A stretch of DNA of 64,000 nt from Natronococcus sp. CG52 (lineage in GTDB: Archaea; Halobacteriota; Halobacteria; Halobacteriales; Natrialbaceae), in NCBI RefSeq assembly GCF_023913515.1, contig NZ_CP099393.1:62001-126000 (forward strand), written 5' to 3'. A model generated the notes under the pieces. The model was given only the letters and a program-made list of their open reading frames with translations. It was not told where the DNA came from and ran no database searches. Below are positions 33,764-43,530 of the stretch, in pieces (the first letter of the stretch is position 1; every line of letters begins with the position of its first letter). The translations under genes were made by a program, and so were the position numbers.

Positions 33764-36700
33764 ATGTCAGATACACGCGAACAGATATGGGTTGTTGCCC
33801 TTGCTATACTGGTGGTACTCTCGATCGTCGCGATCGGGACTACAGGAGCAATGGGCGGTGCAGTTGCAGACGAGGGAATCGACGCACAATCGTCGACGAC
33901 AACCGAGACACGAGACGCGGACGCACATGTTGATCCGAGACTCGAGGAGGCCGAGGGCACCGAACAGGTATACCTGGTTCTCGATCAGTACGACGGGTCT
34001 CTCAGCGAGGATCGCGAAGAAGCGATCACCCAACTTCGGGAGTATTCCGAGGAATCGCAGGCGACCGCTCGCCAGGAAGTCACCGCCATGAACGGCGTTG
34101 AACTCATCAATACCTACTGGATCACCAACGCCATCCGCGCCGAAGTTGACGCCGACACCGTCGACACCGAAGAGCTCGCCGCCATCGACGGTGTCAACAC
34201 CGTCATGATCCGGCCCGAGTACCAAATTCCCGAACCCGTCGACCGTAACGAAGAGGTACCGAGTAGCCTTCAGGAAGACGACCACACTTACGGGCTGAAC
34301 CAGATCAACGCCTCCGACACGTGGGAAGACTTCAATGCCCGAGGCGAGGACGTCAAAGTCGCCGTCCTCGACACCGGCTTCGACGTCAGCCACCAGGACC
34401 TCGACCTCTACACCGAGGACGCGGACGATCCGACGTACCCGGGCGGGTGGGTCGAAATCGGCCCCGACGGTGAGCCCGTCGAGGACTCCGAGCCGTACGA
34501 CACCCACTACCACGGCACCCATGTCGGCGGCACGGTCGGGGCCGACGTCCCAGCCGATGATGACACTCCCGCCTACGGCGTCGCGCCGGGTGTCGACCTC
34601 CAGCACGCGCTGGTGCTGCCGGGTGGCTCCGGCGCCAGCTCGGACCCGATCGCCGGCTTCGAGTATACCGTCGAAGAGATGGACACCGACGTCGTGAGCA
34701 TGAGCTTCGGCGCCGGCTGCGGTCTCTTCGGTCCGGTCTACCAGGACGCCTGGATTCCCGTGATCCAGAACGCCAACGATATGGGCGTGCCCGCAGTCAC
34801 CTCCTCGGGTAACTCCGGCGAGGGCTGCGTGGGCTCGCCGGCGAACATTCACGACTCGTTCTCGATCGGCGCCTCAAACGCCGACGGCGATATCACCGAC
34901 TTCTCGAGCGGCGACACCATCGCCGCCGACAACTGGGACAACCCGGACCCCGAGTGGCCCGACGAGTGGATCAAACCGGACGTCGCCGCCCCCGGCGAGG
35001 ACGTCCTCAGCGCCGAACCCGGAGACGGCTACCAGGAACTCGACGGCACCTCGATGGCCGCCCCGCACGCCGCGGGGACCATCGCGCTGATGCTCTCAGC
35101 GAACGACGAACTGACCGCCGAGGAAATCCAGAATACCCTCGAGGAGACCGCCTGGAAACCCGACGACTGGGACGAACCCGGCGACGAGAAGGACGTCCGG
35201 TACGGCTACGGGATCATCGACGCCTACGCGGCCGTCGACGAGGTCGGCGTCGGCGCCCTCGAGTACGACCTTGGTGACGTCAATCAGGACGAGTCAGTCA
35301 ACGTCCAGGACGTCCAGCTGACCCAGCAGTACCTCCAAGACATGGACCCCGACGAGTTCAACGAGGACCTCGGGGACCTCGACCGTGACGGCGAGGTTAC
35401 GACCACCGACCTGAACCTGCTGCAGTACAAGGTTCAGGGCAATCTCGACGAAGGAGAGATCGCCGTCTCGAACCTTGAAACGCTCGACGAGGCTGACCAG
35501 GGCGAGACGATCGAGGTTACGGTCGACCTCGAGAACCTCGGCGAAGAGGGTGCGGTCCAGGAACTCGGCGTTCACGTAAGCGAGGATCCGGACGACCTCG
35601 GTGACGGCGAGCCCGTTACGACGGAGGTCGTCGATGTGGCCGCTCCCGGCGTCGACGACCCGGTCGACCAACCCGCCGAGACGACGATCACCATCGACGT
35701 CGACACGAGCGAAATCGAACCCGGCGACTATCACATCGGCGTCTTCTCCGAGGACGACTCCGCGAGCGACGAACTCACCATCCTCGGGTCGCACTTCGCC
35801 GTCTCGAACCTCGAGGCACCCGACCAGGCCGACCAGGGCGAGACGGTCGAAGTCAGCGCCGATGTCGAGAACACGGGTAACACCGAGGACACGCAGGACG
35901 TCGAGTTCCGCTTCGACGACTTGAACGAACCGCTGCTCGTCGAGGAGAACGTCACCCTCGGCGCCGGCGAGGGGACGAGCGTGACCTTCGAAGTTGATAC
36001 GAGCGACTTCAGCGAGGGCGCGTACGACCACGGCGTCTTCTCCGAGGACGACGAGGCGACGACGACGATCACCATCCTCGAGCCGTACTTCGACGTCGAA
36101 ATCACCGACGCACCGGAGACAGTCAGCGCCGGTGAGAGCTACACGGTCGACGCGACCGTCGAGAACACCGGCGACGCGCCGGACGAACAAGAGATCGTCT
36201 ACGACCTCGGCGCCGGCGGCGGCACCGTCGCCGTCGTCGACGTTGCAGCGGACACCAAACAGGGCGAGGGAATCGCGGACGTCCTCAACGACAGTCTCGA
36301 CGCCGAGACCTACGAGGTCGAGGTCGTCACCGCCGAGAACCTGCTCGACGAGATGGGCGACTACGACACGTTCGTCGTCCAGCGCTTCGGCAGCGACGAG
36401 ATCGCCGAGGACTTCCTCGACGCCCTCGAGGCCGACCAGGGCGCGGTGTACCTTGACTCGTATCAAGGAGGGTCCTCGCAGACGTACGCCGACGGCGTGT
36501 ACCGCCTGAACAATGTCCGCGAGAACCCTGCCGAGCGCGATTCGGACGCGACGGCGACCGACGGTGAGCCGGTCGAGATCGACATCCACGAAGATCACCC
36601 GATCTTCGCCGGCGTCGGCTCGGCCGGCGATTCCGTCGAAGTGTACGCCGGAACCACCACGTGGGGTGCGTGGTTCGACGACTACGACGGTACCGTCCTC

Positions 36701-38584
36701 GCCGACGCCGACTTCTCCGCCGGCGACGACGGCGTTCACGAGGGGCCGTCGATCGCGGTGAACGATGACGAGAACGAGGTCCTGGCGACCGCCGTCGCCC
36801 GCGACTTCTTCACCGACGAACCGTCCTTCACCGAGGAGGGCAACCAGCTGCTCGCGAACGCCGTCGAGTACGCCACGACCGGCGGCGTCACGGCCGATGC
36901 GACGTCGATCGAGAACTCGGATGTCGTCCGGCTCGAGCCGGGCGAGAGCGAGGGCGTCACGCTCTCGTACACGGTACCGGACGACGTCGAACCCGGCGAC
37001 GCGAACCACATCGTCTCCAGCGAGGACGACCAGGATCTCGCGCCGGTCACGATCGAAGACGACACGCCGACCGGCGACGTCGTTGGAACGGTCGTCGACG
37101 ACCAGACCGGCGACCCGATCGAGAACGCGACGGTCGAACTCGGTACGGGCGATGAGACCTACACCGACGTGACCGACGTCGACGGCGCCTACACCCTCGA
37201 GAACGTCCCCGCCGGTGAACACGAGATCACCGTCACCGCAGAGGGGTACGCCGAGAAAACCGACACCGTGGAGGTGCCCGAAGACGGAACCATCACCAAG
37301 GACATCGGCCTCCACACCGAATCCGGTGCGATCAGCGGGCAGGTGACTGCCAGCGACGACGGCGCGCCCGTCGAAAACGCCACCGTCGTCGCCGAGAACG
37401 ATGACGGCGGGATCTACGAGGCAACCACCGACGCGAACGGCGAGTACACCCTCGAGAACGTCTCGGCGGGGACCTACGTCGTGAACGTCGCGGACACGCC
37501 GCCGGGCTACCAGCCCGACGAGATCGTCGTGGTCGAACCCGGCGAGCACGTCGAGGACGTCGACTTCGAAATCGACCGCACCGCCGGCGCGATCGAGGGG
37601 TACGTCACCAACGCGGCGGGAGTCCCCATCGAAGACGCGCACGTCGTCGACGCCGACGGCGACGCATTCAACGTCACCACCAACGCTGACGGCTACTACG
37701 AGATCGAGAACGTCACTCCTGGCACGTACGCGCTGCGCGCGATCGCTGACGGGTACGACGACTCACACATCTCGTTCGTCGAGGTCGACGCCGGCGAAAC
37801 CACCGTCGAGAACCTCACCCTCGGCACCTACTTCGAGGTCTCCGACTTCGAAGCGCCCGACACGGCGAGTCAGGGCGAGGAGATCACGGTCAACGCGACC
37901 ATCACGAACGTCGGCGAGCGGGAGGATACCCGCACCGTGTTCTACTTCCCACCGGGCACCGACTTCGGCGGCGACGTTATCGATTACGAGCCCGAGCAGT
38001 CTCAGACGGTAACCCTCGAGGGCGGCGAGTCCACGACGGTGGAGTTCAGCTACGAGATCCCCGAGGACGAAGCGACCGGCGAATCCACGCACGGGATCTC
38101 GGCCGACGAGGTCGAAACCGCACCGATCACCATCGAAGGCGACGACGCCGACCCGGACCCGGCGTACTTCGAAGTGAGCGACCTCGACGGACCCGATAGC
38201 GTGCAGGCCGGCGACGAACTCTCCGTCGACGCTACGATAACCAACACCGGTGACGAGGAGGGGACCGAGACGGTCTTCCTCTTCTGGGATCAGTCGGCCG
38301 ACGGACTCGCGGACGCCACGCACGAGGAACTCCGCGAGTACGGTCCTGACTCGATGGTCGAACTCACCCTCCAGGGCGGCGAGTCAGAAACGGTTACGCT
38401 GACGCACGCGGTCGACGCCGAGACCGAACCGGGAACCTACCCATATACGGTATCGGCGCTCCTCGAGATGGCCGACGACGACGTCGTCGTCGAGAGCGCA
38501 CAGAACAGCGTGCGACCGCCCGCTCACGCGGGCCCGGGAACGCCAGGGAGCGCGGCGAATCCGCTTGTCCACGCGGGCGCCTAG
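33764..38584 (+). CDS. Very large secreted subtilisin-family protease with CARDB-like and carboxypeptidase-regulatory-like repeats
   Basis: The 1,606-residue protein opens with a hydrophobic Sec-type signal (about residues 10-36), a propeptide, then an S8 catalytic domain with D203 (AVLDTGFD), H250 (HGTHVGG) and S430 (DGTSMAAPHAAG). A dockerin-like pair of calcium loops follows (about 504-565; DVNQDESVNVQDV, DLDRDGEVTTTDLN). Then come several CARDB-like units (beginning ISNLE or VSNLEAPDQADQGETVEV), a segment resembling GATase-like or DUF4350 folds (about 825-1040), and three carboxypeptidase-regulatory-like units (GAYTLENVPAGEHEITV and variants). The last 20 residues (PPAHAGPGTPGSAANPL) look unlike the rest and end at an IS remnant. 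The true C-terminus, perhaps an anchor, may therefore be missing. Confidence 0.88.
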   Translation: MSDTREQIWVVALAILVVLSIVAIGTTGAMGGAVADEGIDAQSSTTTETRDADAHVDPRLEEAEGTEQVYLVLDQYDGSLSEDREEAITQLREYSEESQATARQEVTAMNGVELINTYWITNAIRAEVDADTVDTEELAAIDGVNTVMIRPEYQIPEPVDRNEEVPSSLQEDDHTYGLNQINASDTWEDFNARGEDVKVAVLDTGFDVSHQDLDLYTEDADDPTYPGGWVEIGPDGEPVEDSEPYDTHYHGTHVGGTVGADVPADDDTPAYGVAPGVDLQHALVLPGGSGASSDPIAGFEYTVEEMDTDVVSMSFGAGCGLFGPVYQDAWIPVIQNANDMGVPAVTSSGNSGEGCVGSPANIHDSFSIGASNADGDITDFSSGDTIAADNWDNPDPEWPDEWIKPDVAAPGEDVLSAEPGDGYQELDGTSMAAPHAAGTIALMLSANDELTAEEIQNTLEETAWKPDDWDEPGDEKDVRYGYGIIDAYAAVDEVGVGALEYDLGDVNQDESVNVQDVQLTQQYLQDMDPDEFNEDLGDLDRDGEVTTTDLNLLQYKVQGNLDEGEIAVSNLETLDEADQGETIEVTVDLENLGEEGAVQELGVHVSEDPDDLGDGEPVTTEVVDVAAPGVDDPVDQPAETTITIDVDTSEIEPGDYHIGVFSEDDSASDELTILGSHFAVSNLEAPDQADQGETVEVSADVENTGNTEDTQDVEFRFDDLNEPLLVEENVTLGAGEGTSVTFEVDTSDFSEGAYDHGVFSEDDEATTTITILEPYFDVEITDAPETVSAGESYTVDATVENTGDAPDEQEIVYDLGAGGGTVAVVDVAADTKQGEGIADVLNDSLDAETYEVEVVTAENLLDEMGDYDTFVVQRFGSDEIAEDFLDALEADQGAVYLDSYQGGSSQTYADGVYRLNNVRENPAERDSDATATDGEPVEIDIHEDHPIFAGVGSAGDSVEVYAGTTTWGAWFDDYDGTVLADADFSAGDDGVHEGPSIAVNDDENEVLATAVARDFFTDEPSFTEEGNQLLANAVEYATTGGVTADATSIENSDVVRLEPGESEGVTLSYTVPDDVEPGDANHIVSSEDDQDLAPVTIEDDTPTGDVVGTVVDDQTGDPIENATVELGTGDETYTDVTDVDGAYTLENVPAGEHEITVTAEGYAEKTDTVEVPEDGTITKDIGLHTESGAISGQVTASDDGAPVENATVVAENDDGGIYEATTDANGEYTLENVSAGTYVVNVADTPPGYQPDEIVVVEPGEHVEDVDFEIDRTAGAIEGYVTNAAGVPIEDAHVVDADGDAFNVTTNADGYYEIENVTPGTYALRAIADGYDDSHISFVEVDAGETTVENLTLGTYFEVSDFEAPDTASQGEEITVNATITNVGEREDTRTVFYFPPGTDFGGDVIDYEPEQSQTVTLEGGESTTVEFSYEIPEDEATGESTHGISADEVETAPITIEGDDADPDPAYFEVSDLDGPDSVQAGDELSVDATITNTGDEEGTETVFLFWDQSADGLADATHEELREYGPDSMVELTLQGGESETVTLTHAVDAETEPGTYPYTVSALLEMADDDVVVESAQNSVRPPAHAGPGTPGSAANPLVHAGA

Positions 38585-39028
38585 ACTGGCCACCCGGCCC
38601 GATCGGATATCCCGCCATTTTTCGGGCGACCAACGCTCCGTCCAACACCGTTAGTCGGGAGCAGTGAAACAGAGAGATTGAGAAGCACCCGCCAGACCGC
38701 CATATCGAGTCTATTGAACGCTTTGCACAGCGTTGACGGGGCAGGAAGTTCAGTGAGGTTGATCGCGTTCCGAATGCGGGACATTTCAATGAGTTCGTCG
38801 AGGAGTGTTCGATAGGTCGTGTTCTTCCGAACTTTGAGACACAGGAGAACGATGTGCTGATGAAGCGTGTAGCGTTGTTTGGAGAACTTGAAGGAGTATC
38901 GAGCCACAGCACGTTGCGCTAACTGAAATGCTTCCTCGACAAACCGGAGCAGTCGTGACTTCGGGAGAGTCTACATTCGGTCACACTACTGTCCAAACGT
39001 ATACCTTCTCAAGGATTTCAACAGAGTC
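38585..39028 (-). mobile_element. IS5-type element remnant with broken transposase
   Basis: The transposase frame runs from an ATG at 38976, immediately followed by TAG, then TLPKSRLLRFVEEAFQLAQRAVARYS...KQRYTLHQHIVLLCLKVRK...LPAPSTLCKAFNRLD and NLSVSLLPTNGV. That is the N-terminal third of a haloarchaeal IS5-type transposase. The catalytic half is gone by about 38640. The 5' outer end is a terminal repeat, AAGGATTTCAACAGAG at 39013-39028. The stop as second codon and the deletion make it inactive. It abuts the 3' end of the subtilase gene. Confidence 0.75.
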
Positions 39029-39029
39029 G

Positions 39030-39200
39030 GATATTCCTCTCTCCAGAAGCCCAAATGGGACGAGGATGACCGCAGTGATGACACCGACGGCGACAACAGT
39101 CTTAACTGCTCGCAGGGGCTGTTTGCCGTACAGGTATTGTCGGATAGCGGCCACAGTAGTCGCCTGAATCCCACAAAGAGATATACTTTCGGTCGGCTGA
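39030..39200 (-). pseudogene. Membrane-protein fragment truncated at the IS5 end
   Basis: Minus-strand frame TTVAAIRQYLYGKQPLRAVK followed by a hydrophobic stretch VVAVGVITAVILVPFGLLERGIS looks like genuine coding sequence. It runs straight into the IS5 terminal repeat at 39028. No start codon can be chosen with confidence. Confidence 0.35.
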
Positions 39201-39275
39201 TGGCAGGATTGCAGCACTGTATCATCAAGAAAAATAGACACAATCTTTTTGATACGAATTATAATAGTTGGCAGT

Positions 39276-39545
39276 ATGACATCCAAAGAAGCATCGAATA
39301 ATTCAGATGTGCGATTCAAGAAGCGCCTTGTGAGGGTGGTCGTTTCGGTCGTCGTACTGACTGGTGTGACTGTCGTTCTCGGGTACGGCGGGTGGATTGT
39401 CTTGACGCTCACGGCCAAGGTCGGTGGCTATGATCCGAAGACAGCTGATGGGGAGTTACTACGTAATCGGTTACTGACGTGGCCCGACCGCAACAGAGAA
39501 GTCATGCGCTCGAATGGCAGAGCGAGCCTCCCGTTGAAACCTTAG
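39276..39545 (+). CDS. Small single-span membrane protein, C-terminus probably altered by a mini-IS
   Basis: From the ATG at 39276: a charged N-terminus (MTSKEASNNSDVRFKKRLVR), one membrane helix (VVVSVVVLTGVTVVLGYGGWIVLTL) and a polar tail LLRNRLLTWPDRNREVMRSNGRAS. The final residues SLPLKP come from the terminal repeat of the mini-element at 39533, so the original ending may have been lost. Function unknown. Confidence 0.55.
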   Translation: MTSKEASNNSDVRFKKRLVRVVVSVVVLTGVTVVLGYGGWIVLTLTAKVGGYDPKTADGELLRNRLLTWPDRNREVMRSNGRASLPLKP

Positions 39546-39616
39546 CGTATTTGCGACACTCATCCTCTGTATTCAGCACGCCAGTCCTGTCAGTTGGTGA
39601 GGGTTTCAACAGAGCT
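39533..39616. mobile_element. 84-bp mini-element with both ends of the IS5-type family
   Basis: GTTGAAACC at the left and GGGTTTCAAC/AGAGC at the right are inverted, and the internal block TCCTCTGTATTCAGCACGC matches the right interior of the 466-bp MITE (TCCTCTGTATTCAACACGC at 29918-29936). It is almost nothing but ends, and it truncates genes on both sides. Confidence 0.6.
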
Positions 39617-39893
39617 CTCTCGTAGTAAATTGGAAATTCAGCATTCGCTAATTGGGTGGGGAGGGACATCAACGAAATTCCCACAGATATTATCCAAGGT
39701 ATTGCACCAATAATGATAATAGAGGTTATGATTATAGGTCTTGGCTGTCGATAGTATTTAGAATACGCTTCGTAATTCAGCCCTATGACCCAAAAGTCGA
39801 AGATGATCTAATCATATCATTACTATGGAATAGCCTTAGTGAATAGTGAATCGCACTTCACCGGTTAAATGGTCTGCAACTCTATCAGTTGGC
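39617..39893. other. Gap with a truncated membrane-protein fragment
   Basis: A minus-strand frame reads IIFDFWVIGLNYEAYSKYYR then a hydrophobic segment PIIITSIIIIGAIPWIISVG and ends in SLPTQLANAEFPIYYER at the mini-element. It has no in-frame ATG and is likely the 5' portion of a gene cut by the insertion. Confidence 0.35.
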
Positions 39894-40889
39894 TTATTCC
39901 AGCACCTCGAACGTTTCTTTGGTGAGGGTCATCACAAGCTCATCTGCTGGTTCTACTTCACGTGTTAGTCCGGCACTCTGGCCTGCATAGAGAGGTAATT
40001 CCTCTACGTCTCCACTCATATCAGGTACTGAAAGTGAATCCTCGTACCGCCGTACCGGAGTACCATCATCTGTTTCGGCAACGATGTCGCCCTCTCCCGG
40101 TCGTTCCGTTGAGGGGTGTTCTGCTGCCCTCCATTCTTCGACAGTCCCATTTTCGATTACCCGATGTGGCACATCTGGCCATCCTTCGTCGAAAAGCGTC
40201 GAGTAAACTGTGTCAGTCTCTTCCGCGTCAATTACCCGCTGTCGATACAGCCGATGGACGTGAGCTTCTTCCGTTGCGAGAAATCGCGTGCCGAGCCACG
40301 CGTCTGCCGCGCCGAGAGTGAGTACCGCAGCAATTCCGCGTCCATCTGCGATACCACCAGCGGCGATGACTGGTGTGTCGGGTACGGCATCAACGATACG
40401 GGGTACCAGCGGGAGTGTGGCGACTTCACTCTGCACGTGCCCGCCTGCTTCCCATCCCTGTGCAACGAGAATATCTACATCTGCATCGACAGCATCCTTC
40501 GCCTCTTCAGCACTTCCTACCGATTGGAGAACGATCCCATCACGCGAATGAATTTGCTCGGTATACGGTGCGGCCTCCCCAAATGAAAAGGAGAAGATGT
40601 CGATTCCTTCGTCAAGACAGACTTCAACGTGGGTCTCTGTCGGGACGTTTTTCGCGTCCGAATCCGCGACAATATTGACGCCGAAAACGCCCTCTGTCCG
40701 CTGTTTGGTTTCAGTGATAACCTTACGGGTTGCCTCAGCGTCACGCCATGTAACGGCCAGCATTCCGAGTGCGCCAGCGTCAGCAACGGTGGCTGCCAAA
40801 GCGGGACAGGTCGCACTTCCGACCGGTGCTTGAACGATGGGAACGTCAAGACTGAGGGCATCAGTGAGGGGCGTCGTCAGCCGGGGCAT
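39894..40889 (-). CDS. Nitronate monooxygenase (2-nitropropane dioxygenase) family enzyme
   Basis: The 331-residue FMN-dependent TIM-barrel protein has the family hallmarks PIVQAPVGSATCPALAATV near the start, VAQGWEAGGHVQ (about residues 143-154), TPVIAAGGIADGRGIAAVL (about 172-190) and LGADAWLGTRFL (with GAADAW here). Such enzymes oxidise propionate-3-nitronate or alkyl nitronates, protecting against nitro toxins. Others in the family have reductase roles. It is transcribed alone towards the IS debris. A start at 40889 (MPRLTTPLTDALSLD) agrees with the family length. Confidence 0.88.
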   Translation of the reverse strand: MPRLTTPLTDALSLDVPIVQAPVGSATCPALAATVADAGALGMLAVTWRDAEATRKVITETKQRTEGVFGVNIVADSDAKNVPTETHVEVCLDEGIDIFSFSFGEAAPYTEQIHSRDGIVLQSVGSAEEAKDAVDADVDILVAQGWEAGGHVQSEVATLPLVPRIVDAVPDTPVIAAGGIADGRGIAAVLTLGAADAWLGTRFLATEEAHVHRLYRQRVIDAEETDTVYSTLFDEGWPDVPHRVIENGTVEEWRAAEHPSTERPGEGDIVAETDDGTPVRRYEDSLSVPDMSGDVEELPLYAGQSAGLTREVEPADELVMTLTKETFEVLE

Positions 40890-41369
40890 AGCGAATCAAG
40901 TAGAAGTTTGATGTATGGGTTCTTGGTTCTAGTGAGTTGAACACGCGCCCGCGTGTGCATGACACCGATTCCCCGATACTGGCAACACTGGAGATCTCGC
41001 GCCGACGTCGCCGGTAAAGTAAAGACAGATATGATATTACTGCGGGCTGTCCCGAAAGGGATCTGGAAGCGTACTCATGGACTCTGCACTGTGGGCGAGG
41101 AACCGGCCCGCTGCAACGGGCTGTTTCCTTCATTGTGGATTCGGCCCGTTCCACCGGGCCACTTTTTGAGAACGGAGACGGGTGCCATGAGTGTAACAGT
41201 AGATAGTAGCACGATTTCTTTATTCAGAGTTGGCCGTGAAACTCGCGTTCAGTATAGAGAAGTACTCATCACGGAACATATGACAACTGATGGAGGGGTC
41301 GCTGGAGATCGGATGAATACGAAAACTGTCAAACTGTAGATATAAATAACACATCCGCCTATATAGGTC
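40890..41369. terminator. Gap with two G/C hairpins (terminator-like) and the promoter of the next gene
   Basis: No gene is supported. Hairpins GCCCG-CTGCAA-CGGGC (41106-41121) and GGCCCG-TTCCAC-CGGGCC (41143-41160) are followed by TTTTT (41163-41167), which looks like an intrinsic terminator. A clean TATA element, TATAAATA at 41341-41348, lies 22-29 bases before the ATG of the membrane protein, predicting a leaderless transcript. Confidence 0.5.
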
Positions 41370-41999
41370 ATGGCCACCGCATTCCAGGCACCCTCCAGTC
41401 GAACGGTCAGTCGCCTGCTGAGCGTTCTTGCCATCCTGTTTGCCAGCGTAGCAGTTACGTACCTCCTGCTTCCGAATCCACTTGGAGATGTATTCTTTGC
41501 CGGAACCGTGATGCTCAGCGTTATTTTCGCCCTTGTCGGTGGGGTTGGCGCGTGGACGAACCGGCCACCGCTCGTTTGGGTGGCCGCGCTCCTGTTGACG
41601 GGGCTTTCGATCGTAGGGATGTTGTCAGTCGGACGCTTCATCGCACCCGCCGCTCTCCTCTTGCTCGGGGCCGCCGTATTCTCTCAGATAGCCGGGCCGC
41701 GTACGGACGTTCGGGAGACAATTATTGCCAATCCGCCGACTGAACGGGAAGTCATGCGGAAGAAGCAGGTCGGCACCGGTTCAGTAGTCGTCGGAGTTGG
41801 ACTGGTGTACGTAGGTGCATTCAGACGAGAACTGTTCGGGGCGTGCGCGAGTGAAACATTAGCCTGTGCTCTTGACAAGATGAATTGGGGTGCGGTTGGA
41901 CTAACCATCTTCGGATTGGTTGCAATTGGCCTCGGGGGATGGTTGCTCTGGAAGCAGGCCTATATCACACGTGTACTTGCGTCAACACAGACCCGGTAG
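41370..41999 (+). CDS. Multi-span membrane protein of unknown function
   Basis: The 209-residue protein has about six membrane helices: residues 14-36, 41-60, 66-85, 88-105, 137-156 and 173-193. A soluble linker RTDVRETIIANPPTEREVMRKK precedes the fifth. Charge distribution puts this linker in the cytoplasm. No catalytic motif is evident. A TATA box at ideal spacing supports expression. The following gene is a histidine kinase 336 bases away, with no clear operon link. Confidence 0.7.
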   Translation: MATAFQAPSSRTVSRLLSVLAILFASVAVTYLLLPNPLGDVFFAGTVMLSVIFALVGGVGAWTNRPPLVWVAALLLTGLSIVGMLSVGRFIAPAALLLLGAAVFSQIAGPRTDVRETIIANPPTEREVMRKKQVGTGSVVVGVGLVYVGAFRRELFGACASETLACALDKMNWGAVGLTIFGLVAIGLGGWLLWKQAYITRVLASTQTR

Positions 42000-42335
42000 A
42001 AGGTAATATACAGTCGCTCCAGCCTTGTTGGAAATCTTTTCGGTTGATGAGCTCAGGGTCTCGCCGATAGGTACGCATCCCTACGTAACAATTCGACCGA
42101 CTCAGATTCAGCACCAAGGCTGAATAAAGAAACCGTATTGTCAACTACTGGTAAACTTACGAGAAATCGGACTTGACAGGCGTTTTGCGGCCGTTGATCA
42201 AGCACAGGAAACAGACACCGTTGCAGAAGCGCATAACGCTCAGATAGACGATGCCGACCACCAGCGCTAAAAGAGCGCAGCGAATCTCCCCTCAATACAA
42301 AAAGGACTATTGGTTCTCGTCACCGAATCGCATTA
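42000..42335. other. Gap with a possible gene remnant
   Basis: A broken plus-strand frame (SDSAPRLNKETVLSTTGKL, then after a shift RRFAAVDQAQETDTVAEAHN) ends at about 42269 and may be the 3' end of a decayed regulator. Nothing else is supported. Confidence 0.3.
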
Positions 42336-43481
42336 ATGACTCGTTGGAGTCCGGCCATGTTCACCCTTGGAGGGAGACACGTCATAATTACCCTCGGAGG
42401 TCTATACATCGCACTTGCCGTCGGATGGGCGCTTGTCCAAGCCTCTTTGGGGACGTTTCTTCCAAGTATTCTAGTTGGTTCTTCTTTTATAGGCGGTTTT
42501 GGTTTCATCCTTTTTGTTGGCGGATATAGATTGCCACAGACTGATATTCATCCAAATTTTTATTCTTTTATTGCAGTTCGCTGTCTCGGTGGACTTGGAC
42601 TGATAATTCTCATCCTTATACTCTACGAACTCCAACCCGCTGCAGGGATTGAAAATATTGACCGATCTGTTCTGATACTCACAGGATTCGGCACTGCTGC
42701 CGGCTTCGGTGTGGGTAGATATGATGCGCAGGCAAAATCACGTGCCCGTGAAATCGAACTCCAAAACCAGAAACTACAGCAAATACAGGACGAGCTCGAA
42801 GAATCGAACAAGCGGCTCGAGCATTTCGCCTATGCTGCATCCCACGACTTACAGGAACCCCTGCGGATGATCTCGAGCTACCTGCAACTCATTGAGAATC
42901 GCTATGCTAATGAACTCGACGAGGATGGTGAGGAGTTCCTCGAGTACGCGATCGACGGCTCGAAGCGAATGAAAGAGATGATTGACGGACTACTCGAATA
43001 CTCGCGCGTCAATACACAAGGGAAACCGCTCGAACCTGTCGATCTCAACGACATAGTTACCGACGCTCGCAAAAACCTCGAGATACAGATTAGGGAAAGC
43101 AACGCTGATATCGAATGTGATGAGTTGCCGCGTGTTAACGGTGATGCGAGCCAATTACGCCAGCTTTTCCAAAACCTCTTTTCTAATGCGATTGAGTACA
43201 GCGGTGACCAGCCTCCACGAGTCGATGTCTTTGCCGAACGAACTGGCGAGAAGTGGAAACTCTCGGTCCGTGACGACGGCATCGGGATTGACCCAAAGGA
43301 CCAAGATCACATCTTCGATGTGTTCGAACGACTCCATAGCCACGAAGAGCACGCTGGAACCGGCATCGGACTGGCGCTCTGCAAGCGAATCACCGAACGT
43401 CACGACGGTGAGATCTGGGTTGACTCCGAACCTGGTGAGGGTGCAACGTTCTCGTTTACGCTACCGGCTGTGACTGCGTAA
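42336..43481 (+). CDS. Membrane-bound sensor histidine kinase
   Basis: The 381-residue protein has a four-helix membrane sensor (about residues 14-125), a coiled coil (AREIELQNQKLQQIQDELEE, about 137-157), and a kinase core. Phospho-acceptor H170 lies in FAYAASHDLQEPLRM, the N box is FQNLFSNAIEYSG, and the G boxes are DDGIGIDP and GTGIGLALCKRI. A start at 42357 (MFTLGGRHV) is equally possible. No response regulator is adjacent, so it is an orphan kinase. The stop is directly followed by an isolated end of the hairpin MITE. Confidence 0.9.
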   Translation: MTRWSPAMFTLGGRHVIITLGGLYIALAVGWALVQASLGTFLPSILVGSSFIGGFGFILFVGGYRLPQTDIHPNFYSFIAVRCLGGLGLIILILILYELQPAAGIENIDRSVLILTGFGTAAGFGVGRYDAQAKSRAREIELQNQKLQQIQDELEESNKRLEHFAYAASHDLQEPLRMISSYLQLIENRYANELDEDGEEFLEYAIDGSKRMKEMIDGLLEYSRVNTQGKPLEPVDLNDIVTDARKNLEIQIRESNADIECDELPRVNGDASQLRQLFQNLFSNAIEYSGDQPPRVDVFAERTGEKWKLSVRDDGIGIDPKDQDHIFDVFERLHSHEEHAGTGIGLALCKRITERHDGEIWVDSEPGEGATFSFTLPAVTA

Positions 43482-43487
43482 ACTGCC

Positions 43488-43530
43488 TTGGGACTTGACC
43501 CCGAGGCACTCGGCCTACTCCGCCTGTAGA
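43488..43530 (-). repeat. Solo end of the hairpin MITE family
   Basis: Read on the minus strand, CTACAGGCGGAGTAGGCCGAG continues into GTGCCTCGGGGTCAAGTCCC, matching the left end of the element at 24491-24532 with few mismatches. The hairpins that follow in the full element are absent here. Confidence 0.6.

Noticed and set aside
35294-37642. Minus-strand open frame of 782 codons opposite the subtilase
   Set aside because: Mirror of the repetitive acidic codons of the protease repeats; no motif, and it overlaps a well-supported gene.
41086-41168. Short plus-strand frame through the two hairpins (about 30 codons)
   Set aside because: The sequence is better explained as terminator-like hairpins followed by a T run.
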